Made by a program: the position numbers and the translations under genes. A stretch of 64,000 nucleotides of DNA from Allopusillimonas sp008369125 (GTDB lineage Bacteria > Pseudomonadota > Gammaproteobacteria > Burkholderiales > Burkholderiaceae_B), in NCBI RefSeq assembly GCF_008369125.1, contig NZ_VOAY01000005.1, forward strand, positions 62,001-126,000. Reading direction: 5' to 3'. Shown here in pieces: positions 53,092 through 61,612 of the stretch. The notes under the pieces were generated by a model. That model was not told where the DNA came from and ran no database searches. It was given only the letters and a program-made list of their open reading frames with translations. Numbering within the stretch: the first letter of the stretch is position 1; each line of letters starts with the position of its first letter.

Positions 53092-53338
53092 TTTTTTGTG
53101 GCGGGGTACAACGTAGAATAGTGCTCGCCGACATCCTATTTGGTTTGCGTCTTATGCACCATCATCGGCGTTCCTGCTTTAAATTCTTATCTGATCCCAC
53201 CGTGAACCTCCTTGCTCCCCAATCGCGCCCTTGCTGCCGTGATCAGCAACGCTTCTCCGTTCTTATCAAAACACACGCTTCAAGCACGAGCGCTCAACGC
53301 CAGCCAGGCACCCGGCCCTTGCGCACAGGCTCCGTACC

Positions 53339-54151
53339 ATGAGCCCAGGCGTACCCGTCTCCTACGAGCTCGCTGTTGCGCAGCGGCTGGCTTCCTCCCC
53401 CGTTTTGGCCCACGCCGGCCTCGAATCCCTTCACGTGCTAGCCTCCCAGGCGCGCCTTGTCAGGCTCAAAGCCAGACAACACCTGTTTCACTCCGGCGAC
53501 CAAGCTAACCACTTTTTCTTTATCCATTCAGGCAGCATCGCCCTATACAGGCCCTCGTACAACGGCGACAACAAAATATTTCGCATCATGGAAGCTGGCG
53601 ACTTGCTGGCTGAGGCATGCATGTTCCTCAACCCGGCGCATTACCCGCTTTCGGCGCGCGCCTGCTGCGCCACGTCGGTGTACCGCATCCCCCGCGAGCC
53701 CCTGCTGCTGCTTGTACGCAAATCCACTGACTTCTGTTACGCCATGCTCGAGGGCATGGCCCGGCGTATTTCGCAAACACTTAACCGTATCGACCTGCTC
53801 ACCACCAGCAACTCAGCCCAACGCATGGTTACCTACTTCATGGATCTCTACATGCAGCAGCGCAGCGTAAGGCTTACCTTGCCTGCAAATCAAAACGTGG
53901 TTGCACGACAGCTCAACATCGCGCCCGAAACCTTTTCGCGCCAACTCAAATCGTTCAAACGTGCCGGTTACATTGCTGGCCGCAATCGCGAAATCAGCCT
54001 TATCGATGTACAGGGCCTATGCGCGGCGGTTGATCTCCCCCCACCCAAAGCACGCTTTGACACATTCAGGTCTGAAGAAGACGCCAACTTTTGCCCCATG
54101 CAGCTCAACTGCAATTATGCGCGCCAGCCCCTGGGTGAACTATCCATCTGA
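53339..54151 (+). CDS. Crp/Fnr-family regulator, DNR/NnrR-like
   Basis: A 270-residue Crp/Fnr protein: cyclic-nucleotide-binding fold about 30-150 (HLFHSGDQANHFFFIHSGSIALYRPSYNGDNKIFRIMEAGDLLAEA) and a C-terminal winged helix with recognition region NVVARQLNIAPETFSRQLKSFKRAGYI. It has no N-terminal cysteine cluster for an FNR-type iron-sulfur centre, so it resembles heme-type DNR/NnrR NO sensors. Two cysteines near the C-terminus (CPMQLNC) are unusual. The gene converges on nnrS and overlaps it by 12 bp. An FNR-type box precedes it, which suggests control by itself or another family member. Confidence 0.85.
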   Translation: MSPGVPVSYELAVAQRLASSPVLAHAGLESLHVLASQARLVRLKARQHLFHSGDQANHFFFIHSGSIALYRPSYNGDNKIFRIMEAGDLLAEACMFLNPAHYPLSARACCATSVYRIPREPLLLLVRKSTDFCYAMLEGMARRISQTLNRIDLLTTSNSAQRMVTYFMDLYMQQRSVRLTLPANQNVVARQLNIAPETFSRQLKSFKRAGYIAGRNREISLIDVQGLCAAVDLPPPKARFDTFRSEEDANFCPMQLNCNYARQPLGELSI

Positions 54152-55582
54152 CTGGGGCTCGGCGCAACCAGTCTGGCCATCAGTACGCTCTCCCAGCAAC
54201 ACTGGGCCAGCATAGAGCAAATAAACCACAAACGCCGCCGACCACAGCACGCCGGCACTAACCAGTAATGGCATCAGAAACTGACCGGCCAGCCATACGC
54301 CAGCCACTGCGCGCAGCAGTGCAGCGAGCACGAGGGTGCTCGCCACCAACGGCACCCAAATTCGTCTGTCCAGCCATTTGCCTGCATGAATGCGCCCTGC
54401 AATATTCATAATGGCAAAAATGGACAAGGCCATGGCACCGGCCATCAGCAAATGGCGGCCTGCCGAGGCGGTTATGGGCGCGCCCAACCAGGCCGCGCCC
54501 ATGGCCCCGTAGCCAAGCGCTATTAGCCAATACGACCCATACAACATCAAGGCCCATCGTGTGAAAAGACGGCGGCCTATATGCCAGTCGTTGAGCAGGT
54601 TGAGTGTGGCCGCTGCGGCAGCCAGCGCCGTCCAGCCAGTAATAATGTCGGCTCCCGCCACAAACTCGACGGCGCTGCACAAGACAATGGTAAACACAGC
54701 CAGGTAACGTCGCGGCGGGCGGGCAAGATAAACCGTGACCTGAGTATCGTCTTCTTTACCCCCCAAGCGCCCTGACTCTACACGGTTGTTCATTACACTC
54801 ATGGACACCCGGCTGGCCGCCACAATAATCAGCACCATCATGGCACCCACTGCCGCGTACAACCACGCAAAAGAAGACGCTCCCAGCAACAGCCTGGCTG
54901 CCTGAACCATTACAGAGGCACGGTCGGTGTGGGCAGACACGCCTTGCACAAAGTCGCCCTGCATAATCAGCGATACAAAAAAACCCGCCTGCAGTATGGC
55001 CAGTGCGGCGATGGCCCACGCAAAACTCGTGTGGCGTCGCTCAGGGTCACGCCAGAGCGGCGGCATAATCTGAGCCAGCAAGCCCACCCATAATGCAAGA
55101 TTGCAGGCAGCCGCCGGCCACAAACCTATCGCCGGCCACCACCAGCCGGCCAGAACATAACTGGCGCGAGCAAGCAGCCAGAGCAAAACCAGATACGCCA
55201 GCGGCCGTCGCGTTATGGGCGTAGTGCCGGTAAACTCAGGAATCGCTGTAAGAGCAAAACCAGCCACCGAGGCCGCGCCAAAGCCATAAATAAGCTCATG
55301 GCCATGCCAAAGCACAAGCCCGCCCGGCACAGGCGGCATGATGTCCAGCCCGCCCAGCGAGAGCAGCCAGATCATCATAAACACCGGCGCACTTACTGCA
55401 GTGAGTGCAAAAAATGGCCGGAACCCGCACATCAGCACGGGCAGTCGGTCGACCATTGTCAATGCCGGGGTTGGCCCGGCTTTAAGCGCGGGGTGCAGCG
55501 GTGGGCTGTCTTTGTGTTCATCAGAGTGGGGGAACACCTGACCTGGCGCGAGACCGTGCGGTTGCTCGTTCATACTGAACAC
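54140..55582 (-). CDS. nnrS: NnrS family membrane protein
   Basis: A 480-residue inner-membrane protein with about 12 membrane segments. NnrS proteins are heme- and copper-containing and protect against nitric-oxide stress during denitrification. GGLVLWHGHELIYGFGAASVAGFALTAIPEFTG with several His residues is a family mark. It is the last gene of an operon with an ABC transporter: its start overlaps the ATPase gene stop by 13 bp. The Crp/Fnr gene converges on it. Confidence 0.92.
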   Translation of the reverse strand: MFSMNEQPHGLAPGQVFPHSDEHKDSPPLHPALKAGPTPALTMVDRLPVLMCGFRPFFALTAVSAPVFMMIWLLSLGGLDIMPPVPGGLVLWHGHELIYGFGAASVAGFALTAIPEFTGTTPITRRPLAYLVLLWLLARASYVLAGWWWPAIGLWPAAACNLALWVGLLAQIMPPLWRDPERRHTSFAWAIAALAILQAGFFVSLIMQGDFVQGVSAHTDRASVMVQAARLLLGASSFAWLYAAVGAMMVLIIVAASRVSMSVMNNRVESGRLGGKEDDTQVTVYLARPPRRYLAVFTIVLCSAVEFVAGADIITGWTALAAAAATLNLLNDWHIGRRLFTRWALMLYGSYWLIALGYGAMGAAWLGAPITASAGRHLLMAGAMALSIFAIMNIAGRIHAGKWLDRRIWVPLVASTLVLAALLRAVAGVWLAGQFLMPLLVSAGVLWSAAFVVYLLYAGPVLLGERTDGQTGCAEPQSDG

Positions 55583-56364
55583 CCCCCGTGCTGGGACGGC
55601 TCGTCCTCATGACCCAAACGGGGCAAGTGCCCTTGCTCAAGCCCGAAACCTATGCGCACCTCATCGGCCTGCATCATTTGCCCAGTGGTCTGATAAATGT
55701 AGCTGTCGTCACGATCTGCTTGAACCCGTGAAAACGTAAACTCACGCACAAAACGGCCCGGATTGGGCGCCATCATAAGCACCCTGTCTGCCAGCCTAAC
55801 GGCTTCCATCAAATCGTGGGTAATCATGAGAACGGCGGCACCCGCCTGCTCTACCTGATGCCGAAGTAAGCGATAAAGCTCAAGCTTGAGGCCAATATCA
55901 AGTGCTGAAAAAGGCTCGTCAAGCAGCAGCAGATCGGGCTCCAGCGCCAGCGCACGCCCCAGGGCCACACGGCTTTGCATGCCGCCTGATAACTCATGCG
56001 GGTATTTGTCCAGGTCTTCGACAGCAAGACCTAACCGCAAGGCCATTTTGCTTCCCTGCTCACGCCGCCGGGCCTTGGACACACCCTTGGCCTGCAGACC
56101 CAGTGCGATGTTGTCAACCGTGTTTTTCCAAGGCATGAGCCGTGGTTGCTGGAATACACACGCTGTGTCGCGAAAACTTGAGGTAACCGTGCCCTCAGAG
56201 GCGTTGATCAACCCAGCCACAATGTGCAATAGCGTGCTTTTGCCGCAGCCCGAAGGCCCCACCAAAGCCAGTGTTTCACCTGCCCGCAGATCAAGGTTGA
56301 TGCCATCCAGAACTTCGGTCAGGGCATATCGGTGCACAAGCCGACGAATTTCAAGCGTGTTCAT
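55570..56364 (-). CDS. ABC transporter ATP-binding protein (nitrate/sulfonate/taurine class)
   Basis: A 264-residue ABC ATPase of the SsuB/TauB/NrtD class. Walker A is GPSGCGKST near residue 36, the Q-loop is in CVFQQPRLMPWKNTVDN, the signature is LSGGMQSRVALGRAL, Walker B LLLLDEPFSALD. Its start overlaps the permease stop by 4 bp and its end overlaps nnrS, so four genes form one unit. The ligand is not predictable from the ATPase. Confidence 0.9.
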   Translation of the reverse strand: MNTLEIRRLVHRYALTEVLDGINLDLRAGETLALVGPSGCGKSTLLHIVAGLINASEGTVTSSFRDTACVFQQPRLMPWKNTVDNIALGLQAKGVSKARRREQGSKMALRLGLAVEDLDKYPHELSGGMQSRVALGRALALEPDLLLLDEPFSALDIGLKLELYRLLRHQVEQAGAAVLMITHDLMEAVRLADRVLMMAPNPGRFVREFTFSRVQADRDDSYIYQTTGQMMQADEVRIGFGLEQGHLPRLGHEDEPSQHGGCSV

Positions 56365-57164
56365 GCGGGCTCCGAACGCCAGCGCTCTACGCGACGTTTA
56401 AAGGGTTCGAGCACCAAGTATTCGACAGCCAGCAGCAGGCCGAGTACGGCAACAATCCAGCCCAGCGAACTTGCCGTATCGAGCTGCGCCCGTGATACGG
56501 CAAGTGCCGCGCCGACCCCATCGGGGGTGGTAAGAAGCTCTGCCATCACCACTACTTTCCAGGAAATGCCCAGGGCAGTGATCCAGGAGGGAAAAAGATA
56601 GGACAGCACGTGCGGGAAGTAAACGTCAACCAGCGTCATGTGCCAGGGCAATCGATAGGCGCGAGCCACGTCTTTGAGTTGATTATCTAGCGTACGCGCG
56701 CCCTGCATGGCACCTGCAAAGACCACAGGAAAGCACGCTACGAACACCGTAAATACTGGCGTGGCATCACCCATACCAAACCAGAGCATGGCCAGCACCA
56801 GCCACGCAATGGGCGGCATGCCCAGCAGCAGCGTGACCAAAGGGCGCGAAACCATGGCTGCAGTCAGTGACCGACCTGCCAGAAGCCCCGCAGCAGTACC
56901 CACCAGCAAAGCTGCACCCAGGCCGCTAAGGCTGCGCCTGGCCGAAATAAGCAGTTCGGGTGCGGCAATGCCCTCATGAAACATCTGCGTCAGCTGGTGC
57001 AAGGTTGCCACAGGGCCTGGAAGAACCAGCGGGCCATATGCGCGCGCGCCGGCCTCCCAGAGGGCACAGAACAGCAAAATGCTGGCGATCGCGCCCCAGC
57101 CGCTCCACAAATATGCCAGTGTTGCAGCCCCGGCATTTCGCAGCTTGAGCAAAAAATGCATCAT
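56361..57164 (-). CDS. ABC transporter permease (nitrate/sulfonate/taurine class)
   Basis: A 267-residue BPD-type permease with about six membrane segments, similar to SsuC/TauC. The coupling loop region DNQLKDVARAYRLPWHMTLVDVYFPHVLSYLFPSWITALGISWKVVVMAE is typical of the class. It partners the ATPase and the receptor on either side. Confidence 0.9.
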   Translation of the reverse strand: MMHFLLKLRNAGAATLAYLWSGWGAIASILLFCALWEAGARAYGPLVLPGPVATLHQLTQMFHEGIAAPELLISARRSLSGLGAALLVGTAAGLLAGRSLTAAMVSRPLVTLLLGMPPIAWLVLAMLWFGMGDATPVFTVFVACFPVVFAGAMQGARTLDNQLKDVARAYRLPWHMTLVDVYFPHVLSYLFPSWITALGISWKVVVMAELLTTPDGVGAALAVSRAQLDTASSLGWIVAVLGLLLAVEYLVLEPFKRRVERWRSEPA

Positions 57165-57172
57165 TACCGTGA

Positions 57173-58228
57173 TTACGCCCCCGCACCCGCATAAAAAGCA
57201 TCATCAGGCAGCTTGCCGCCTACCGTTGCGGGTTCACGATCAAGCAATAACTGATAGAAGTACTCAAGCTCAGGGCGTGCCTCGATGGCTGTCGCATAAT
57301 GCTGAGGCGCAAACATAAGCGAATCGGTAACCGCTTCCGGGGTGAGCATGGTAATGTGCTGCGCGACAAGTTCACCACACTCTTGTGGGTTGGCAAAACA
57401 CCATGCCGTAGATTCGGCATAAGCCTTTTCAAAGCGGGCTAGCAGTTTGGGGTTGTTGCGCGCGGCACCCAGAGCCGCCATGCCTGCCTGAGGAATGCGG
57501 GGTGGGCGGTCAAGCAGCCGCCCCCATTCTTCTTGCAAATTAACGCTGCGATATAACTCGGGCGCCACGACAGAAACCGGAAACGAATGCGACTTGCGCA
57601 AGGCCATGGAAATGGCGGGTTCGGCAAGCAAGGCATGGTCTACCCGACGCATAAGCAGCAGTTGCACGGCATCCATGGGCGAGGCCACATAACGCAGCTT
57701 AAAGTCTTTACGAGAATCAAGCCCTTGCTTTTCGCACAGAAAACTAAAGAGAATGTCAGGCATATCGGCACGAAAAGGAATGGCGATCTCTTTACCTTTG
57801 AAATCAGCCAGGGTCTTCATGTTTGGGCTGCGAGACACCATCCACAAAATACCCCAAACCGCCACGTTAACGAGTGTAAGCGGCACGCCGCGGTTGTAAA
57901 GATTGGCCGCCACATTGGTAGGCGCGGCAATAAACGATGTTTTGCCCTCCATGGCAAGTGCCCTGAGCTGATCGGGGTTGGTCCATAACGTGAACCGGGC
58001 GCTGTCAGTTACGTCGGCAAGCGCACCACTTTCTATCATGTGAAGAAGAGGAAACGACACCGATGCCGGAGGGCCGGCCATATCAAGATGTGTACCCTGC
58101 TCGCTCGCTGGCTGCGCCGCCCATGCGTTTGCCGCAGAAATAAAGGGTGATAATGCCAACCCACCCAGCAGGTTACGCCGTTTGCGCGACAAACCGCCCG
58201 CCCGCCATGCTCGCCCGCCGTCAACCAT
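57173..58228 (-). CDS. ABC transporter substrate-binding protein with Tat-like signal
   Basis: A 351-residue receptor of the NMT1/SsuA/NrtA-like class. The N-terminus SRKRRNLLGGLALSPFISAANAWA looks like a twin-arginine signal, which would suit folding or cofactor loading before export. The mature part has TSFIAAPTNVAANLYNRG and SPNMKTLADFKGKEIAIPF, typical of this receptor group. AAGG precedes the ATG at 58228; an upstream extension to 58291 has no site. It is the first gene of the ABC-nnrS operon, behind an FNR-type promoter. The ligand is unknown. Confidence 0.85.
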   Translation of the reverse strand: MVDGGRAWRAGGLSRKRRNLLGGLALSPFISAANAWAAQPASEQGTHLDMAGPPASVSFPLLHMIESGALADVTDSARFTLWTNPDQLRALAMEGKTSFIAAPTNVAANLYNRGVPLTLVNVAVWGILWMVSRSPNMKTLADFKGKEIAIPFRADMPDILFSFLCEKQGLDSRKDFKLRYVASPMDAVQLLLMRRVDHALLAEPAISMALRKSHSFPVSVVAPELYRSVNLQEEWGRLLDRPPRIPQAGMAALGAARNNPKLLARFEKAYAESTAWCFANPQECGELVAQHITMLTPEAVTDSLMFAPQHYATAIEARPELEYFYQLLLDREPATVGGKLPDDAFYAGAGA

Positions 58229-58347
58229 TTTGATGCCTTTCTGTTGTGCACAAGACCCAGCACGCAGGCACGCCGCCCGGCACGCCCGCATTGCTAAGAG
58301 TAATCATTCGTATAAGCATAGTGTATTTTTTTGCGCGCCATTCATAC

Positions 58348-58361
58348 ATGATCTGGATCAA
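58348..58361. promoter_or_regulatory. FNR/DNR-type box of the ABC-nnrS operon
   Basis: On the minus strand TTGATCCAGATCAT matches TTGAT-N4-ATCAA at 9 of 10 positions. A TACACT -10 follows at 58325-58320; the expected start near 58313 puts the box centre about 41.5 bp upstream. The box lies 15 bp past the stop of the upstream DUF2520 gene, so the operon has its own promoter. Confidence 0.75.
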
Positions 58362-58375
58362 TGTTGTGAGAGGGT

Positions 58376-59275
58376 TTACTCAGGCAGGCTGCGGGCCGCA
58401 TCAAGCACACTATTGATGCTGGCGGCCTGAACGTCGTCAATGCGCCCGGCCTTTTGGGCAAGTGGAACGGAACGCCGGCACAGCGCGCGGTAGAAGGACG
58501 CCATCTCGGGATCGAAGTCGCCCAGCGCCTGAACATGCCGCTCCACCGTATGCGTATCGCCTCGCGATACGGGGCCTGGCATGCCCTTGGCAAGCCCCGA
58601 ACTTTCGATCGAAGCAACTGTGCCTCGCAGCATGGGTAAAAAGGCGTCAAGCGCGGCCTGCTCGGTGCTGCCCCAACTTTGCCAGGCACGCACACCTTCG
58701 GCCAGCAACACATTGACAAACTGTGAGGCAAACCCGCACGAGGCATGGTAACGGACACGCATGCCTGCAGGAAGATGGTTGACCGTGCACCCAAGAGCCA
58801 TAGCCAGGCGAGACAGCCGTTGGCTCAGAGGCTCGCCCGCTTCTATGGTGATGACGCAGCCCGACAGCGTACGCGCTGCCGTCACCGGATCTGCGAAGGT
58901 ATGCATGGGGTGAAAGCCGCCCACCTCAGCGCCTTCTGCCAACGCTTTGCCCAGCACCTGCACCTCAGTGGCCCCACTGCAATGCACCACGCTACTACCC
59001 GGCCTCCAGCGTATGCTCTGCGCGGTAGGGGCAATGGCGGCATCGGACGTGGTAATAAAAATAAGATCACACTCATCAGCCACTTGCTGAGGCGACATCA
59101 CGGCGCAGGCACTACAGCCCGTCGCCAGCGCGTTTGCACTGTCAACGCTGCGGCTGGCCACGGCATGCACGTGTGCCCCATTTTGGTCGAGACACCATGC
59201 CAGCGCACAGCCCAATCTGCCAGCACCAATAAAGCCGATTTTTGGAAAAACAGAAGCAAGCTCGGTGTGTGGCAT
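58376..59275 (-). CDS. Rossmann-fold / DUF2520 protein
   Basis: A 299-residue protein. An N-terminal Rossmann-like NAD(P) domain (KIGFIGAGRLGCALAWCLDQNG) resembles NADP oxidoreductases related to F420-dependent or 6-phosphogluconate-type enzymes, and the C-terminal helical half is DUF2520. Function is unknown. The second of two close ATGs, 59275, has AGGAAGG at the best spacing. It is 148 bp upstream of the ABC operon but has a separate promoter between. Confidence 0.8.
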   Translation of the reverse strand: MPHTELASVFPKIGFIGAGRLGCALAWCLDQNGAHVHAVASRSVDSANALATGCSACAVMSPQQVADECDLIFITTSDAAIAPTAQSIRWRPGSSVVHCSGATEVQVLGKALAEGAEVGGFHPMHTFADPVTAARTLSGCVITIEAGEPLSQRLSRLAMALGCTVNHLPAGMRVRYHASCGFASQFVNVLLAEGVRAWQSWGSTEQAALDAFLPMLRGTVASIESSGLAKGMPGPVSRGDTHTVERHVQALGDFDPEMASFYRALCRRSVPLAQKAGRIDDVQAASINSVLDAARSLPE

Positions 59276-59295
59276 GGTCATTGCCTTCCTGGTGA

Positions 59296-59490
59296 GGTAA
59301 TTGTGCATTATGTGAAGAAGTTCTGACTGGTAGCCGAGGCGGTAATAAGGACTCGCTGCTTTCCTTGCCGTTCGCGGTTCGCGCCACCGACCTGCCTGGT
59401 CACAAAATTAAACTGTACATCGAACCACTCACGGAAGACGAACTAGAAAGCAAGCTTAAGCATCACCAGCCGAACGCTGCCGAGGTTTAA
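59296..59490 (+). pseudogene. Possible 3' remnant of a lost gene
   Basis: A 64-codon open frame ends with TAA at 59488-59490. Its peptide (CALCEEVLTG near the start, then PFAVRATDLPGHKIKLYIEP and LTEDELESKLKHH) has normal protein composition, unlike random frames nearby, but lacks ATG, GTG and a ribosome site. A TGA closes the frame upstream. I do not recognise the family. It may be the tail of a deleted gene. Confidence 0.35.
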
Positions 59491-59674
59491 GCAGGCCATT
59501 GCCGAGCGCCCGGGCCCTATTAGTGATCAAAACCCGCATGCTCACCGTTAGGCCCTTCACGCGACGATAAGACGATTGGGCGGCGGGGTGCCGAAGTACA
59601 GCGTTCTACGCATGAAGACAACGATAACCATAGTTTTACAATGAACGCCCGTACTCACTGGCTGATGCCCCATC
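59491..59674. other. Gap between the remnant and pdxY
   Basis: No gene. It should hold the pdxY promoter, which I could not define. Confidence 0.4.
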
Positions 59675-60490
59675 ATGAACCTGCCGCTGCCCATAGATAT
59701 TATTTCCGTGCAATCTCAAGTGGTTTACGGCCACGTCGGCAACAGCGTTGCTGTACCCACGCTACACGCTCTGGGCTTTTCTGTTGCGGCGGTCCCCACG
59801 GTGATACTCAGCAACACCCCTCACTATCCGACACTGCACGGCGGGCCCGTCCCGCTTGAATGGTTTAAAGGCTATCTGCAAGATTTGCGTGCCCGCGATG
59901 CGCTGGGCCATGTGCGTACTATTCTTATTGGCTACCTGGGCGGCCCGGATCAGGCACACGCGTTGGCTGAATGGGTGGTTGACGTGACGGCAGAGTACCC
60001 TTGCGTACGTGTACAGATAGACCCAGTGATCGGAGACCACGACACGGGTATTTATGTAGCGCCGGGTATGGTCGACGCGTATCGCAGCCACCTGCTGCCG
60101 CTGGCTCACGGGATTACACCCAATGGGTTTGAGTTAGCCTGCCTGACTGGTATGCCCACAGACGACACCCCCAGCGTTATCGAAGCGGCCCGCAGCCTGC
60201 TTACTGGAAACCTGCAATGGGTGGCGGTTACCAGCGCAGCGCCAGCAGACTGGGCGCCCGACCAGATTCACGTGGCAGTCGTCACACGTGACAGCGCAGA
60301 GATTGTGCGCCACGCCAGAGTTGACACCACGCCCAAGGGCACAGGTGATCTGTTCAGCGCCGCTACGGCGGCCCATCTACTTCAAGGCAACAGTCTGGCG
60401 GATGCCGCCAGGCTTGCCTGTGACCGTGTAGTGATGGCACTCGAAAACACACACCGTGCCGGCTGCGGCGAACTCGTGTTACCGCAATAA
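59675..60490 (+). CDS. pdxY: Pyridoxal kinase
   Basis: A 271-residue ribokinase-fold kinase that phosphorylates pyridoxal in vitamin B6 salvage. SVQSQVVYGHVGNSVAVPTLHALG is the PdxK/PdxY start, DPVIGD lies near the metal/phosphate region, and TPKGTGDLFSAA is the anion-hole motif with the catalytic Asp. The next gene, 64 bp on, is a lipoprotein on the same strand. Confidence 0.94.
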   Translation: MNLPLPIDIISVQSQVVYGHVGNSVAVPTLHALGFSVAAVPTVILSNTPHYPTLHGGPVPLEWFKGYLQDLRARDALGHVRTILIGYLGGPDQAHALAEWVVDVTAEYPCVRVQIDPVIGDHDTGIYVAPGMVDAYRSHLLPLAHGITPNGFELACLTGMPTDDTPSVIEAARSLLTGNLQWVAVTSAAPADWAPDQIHVAVVTRDSAEIVRHARVDTTPKGTGDLFSAATAAHLLQGNSLADAARLACDRVVMALENTHRAGCGELVLPQ

Positions 60491-60554
60491 CATCCTCCAA
60501 ACTATGCCACACGGCGTGTCTTAAACCAAAATCTCCCCAAAAAGGAATAAACAC

Positions 60555-61361
60555 ATGAAACGCTCCCTGCTCTGGTGTCTTGCCCTAAGCGGCCTCACCG
60601 CTTGCGCCCAACAGACAGGTGGCCCTGCCAAAAGCACGCAGACAGCCACAGGCCATGATGACATACTGACCGCCTATCACTGGCAGCTGGAAAGGGCCAT
60701 CGATGATCAGGGCACCGCACAACCCCAATGGATACGGCAGAACGGCAATGAAGACGGGCCCCTGGACCTCACATTTAAAGACGAACGTGTGTCTGTTAGC
60801 GGCTTATGCAACAAGCTGGGTGCCAGTTACGCAATAACTGGCACCCAGATGCACATCAACCAGGTTGTGGGTACCATGCGGCTTTGCCCTGACGAGTCAC
60901 TCATGCAGTACGAGCAGGCAGTAGGCCAGCGGCTTCCAGAGGTATCTGCCTGGCGCGTAAAAACCCAGCCGGGCGCAGACCATCAACCATCGCTGACACT
61001 GGGTTTCAATGACGGCAGTCAGTGGATATTGCAGGGCAAGCCTACGCATGAAACGCTTTACCGCTCCTCGGCTGACATCGTGTTTCTTGAGGTGGCCGCG
61101 CAAACTGTGCCCTGCTCGCATCCACTAACCCCGAACAAACAATGCCTGAATGTGCGCACGGTTGACTATGATGCCAGCGGCCTCAAACAGGGCCAAGGCC
61201 AGTGGCAGGCCTTTTATGACGATATCGAAGGCTACCGCCATGAGCCAGGCGTGCGCACTGTGCTAAGGCTCAAACGTTACACGCGTCGCAATGTTCCGGT
61301 CGATGCATCCCGGTATGCCTACGTGCTCGACTTAACGGTTGAAAGCGAAAACACCCGCTAA
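60555..61361 (+). CDS. META/DUF4377-domain lipoprotein, HslJ-like
   Basis: A 268-residue lipoprotein with lipobox LTAC, Cys at residue 17. Residues about 35-160 form a META domain as in HslJ (YHWQLERA, VSGLCNKLGASYAITGTQMHI, GTMRLCPDESLMQYEQAVGQRLP). Residues about 170-265 are a DUF4377-like domain (SADIVFLEVAAQTVPC, TPNKQCLNVRTVDYDASGL). HslJ-type proteins are linked to stress and novobiocin resistance; a precise role is unknown. Confidence 0.85.
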   Translation: MKRSLLWCLALSGLTACAQQTGGPAKSTQTATGHDDILTAYHWQLERAIDDQGTAQPQWIRQNGNEDGPLDLTFKDERVSVSGLCNKLGASYAITGTQMHINQVVGTMRLCPDESLMQYEQAVGQRLPEVSAWRVKTQPGADHQPSLTLGFNDGSQWILQGKPTHETLYRSSADIVFLEVAAQTVPCSHPLTPNKQCLNVRTVDYDASGLKQGQGQWQAFYDDIEGYRHEPGVRTVLRLKRYTRRNVPVDASRYAYVLDLTVESENTR

Positions 61362-61548
61362 AACCAATGACGAACGCGCCAGGCCAGATAGTGCCGGCCA
61401 CGCCTTGTTGGCACAGCGGCAGTACTGGCAACAGTGCTGGGGCCTCAGGCTCACACGACGATTGAGCATGTGGGGCTTTCTGTGCACCAGGCCCCAGTGG
61501 GGCGTGCGGTGGGCGAGCGGTACGGTGCCCACACGAAAGTGGGAGAAT

Positions 61549-61590
61549 CAGAAAGGGCAGGTATAACTTACGTTACACCTGCCCTTTCTG
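61549..61590. terminator. Bidirectional terminator between the META gene and tctA
   Basis: CAGAAAGGGCAGGT (61549-61562) pairs perfectly with ACCTGCCCTTTCTG (61577-61590), and the stem continues inward through GTATAAC/GTTACAC with one mismatch. It lies between two convergent genes. Flanking T-tracts are short. Confidence 0.7.
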
Positions 61591-61612
61591 TTACTGCGAC
61601 TGCATCAAACCA

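Larger units (their letters stand above)
52983..53338. other. 356-bp gap between gshA and the Crp/Fnr gene
   Basis: It holds the gshA 3' hairpin, an FNR-type box at 53078-53091 and a matching -10 at 53114-53119, giving a leader of about 210 nt before the Crp/Fnr gene. No gene is supported in the leader. Confidence 0.6.

Noticed and set aside
58745..59326. 193-codon frame antisense to the DUF2520 gene
   Set aside because: His/Arg-rich shadow frame; the opposite strand encodes a coherent Rossmann/DUF2520 protein.
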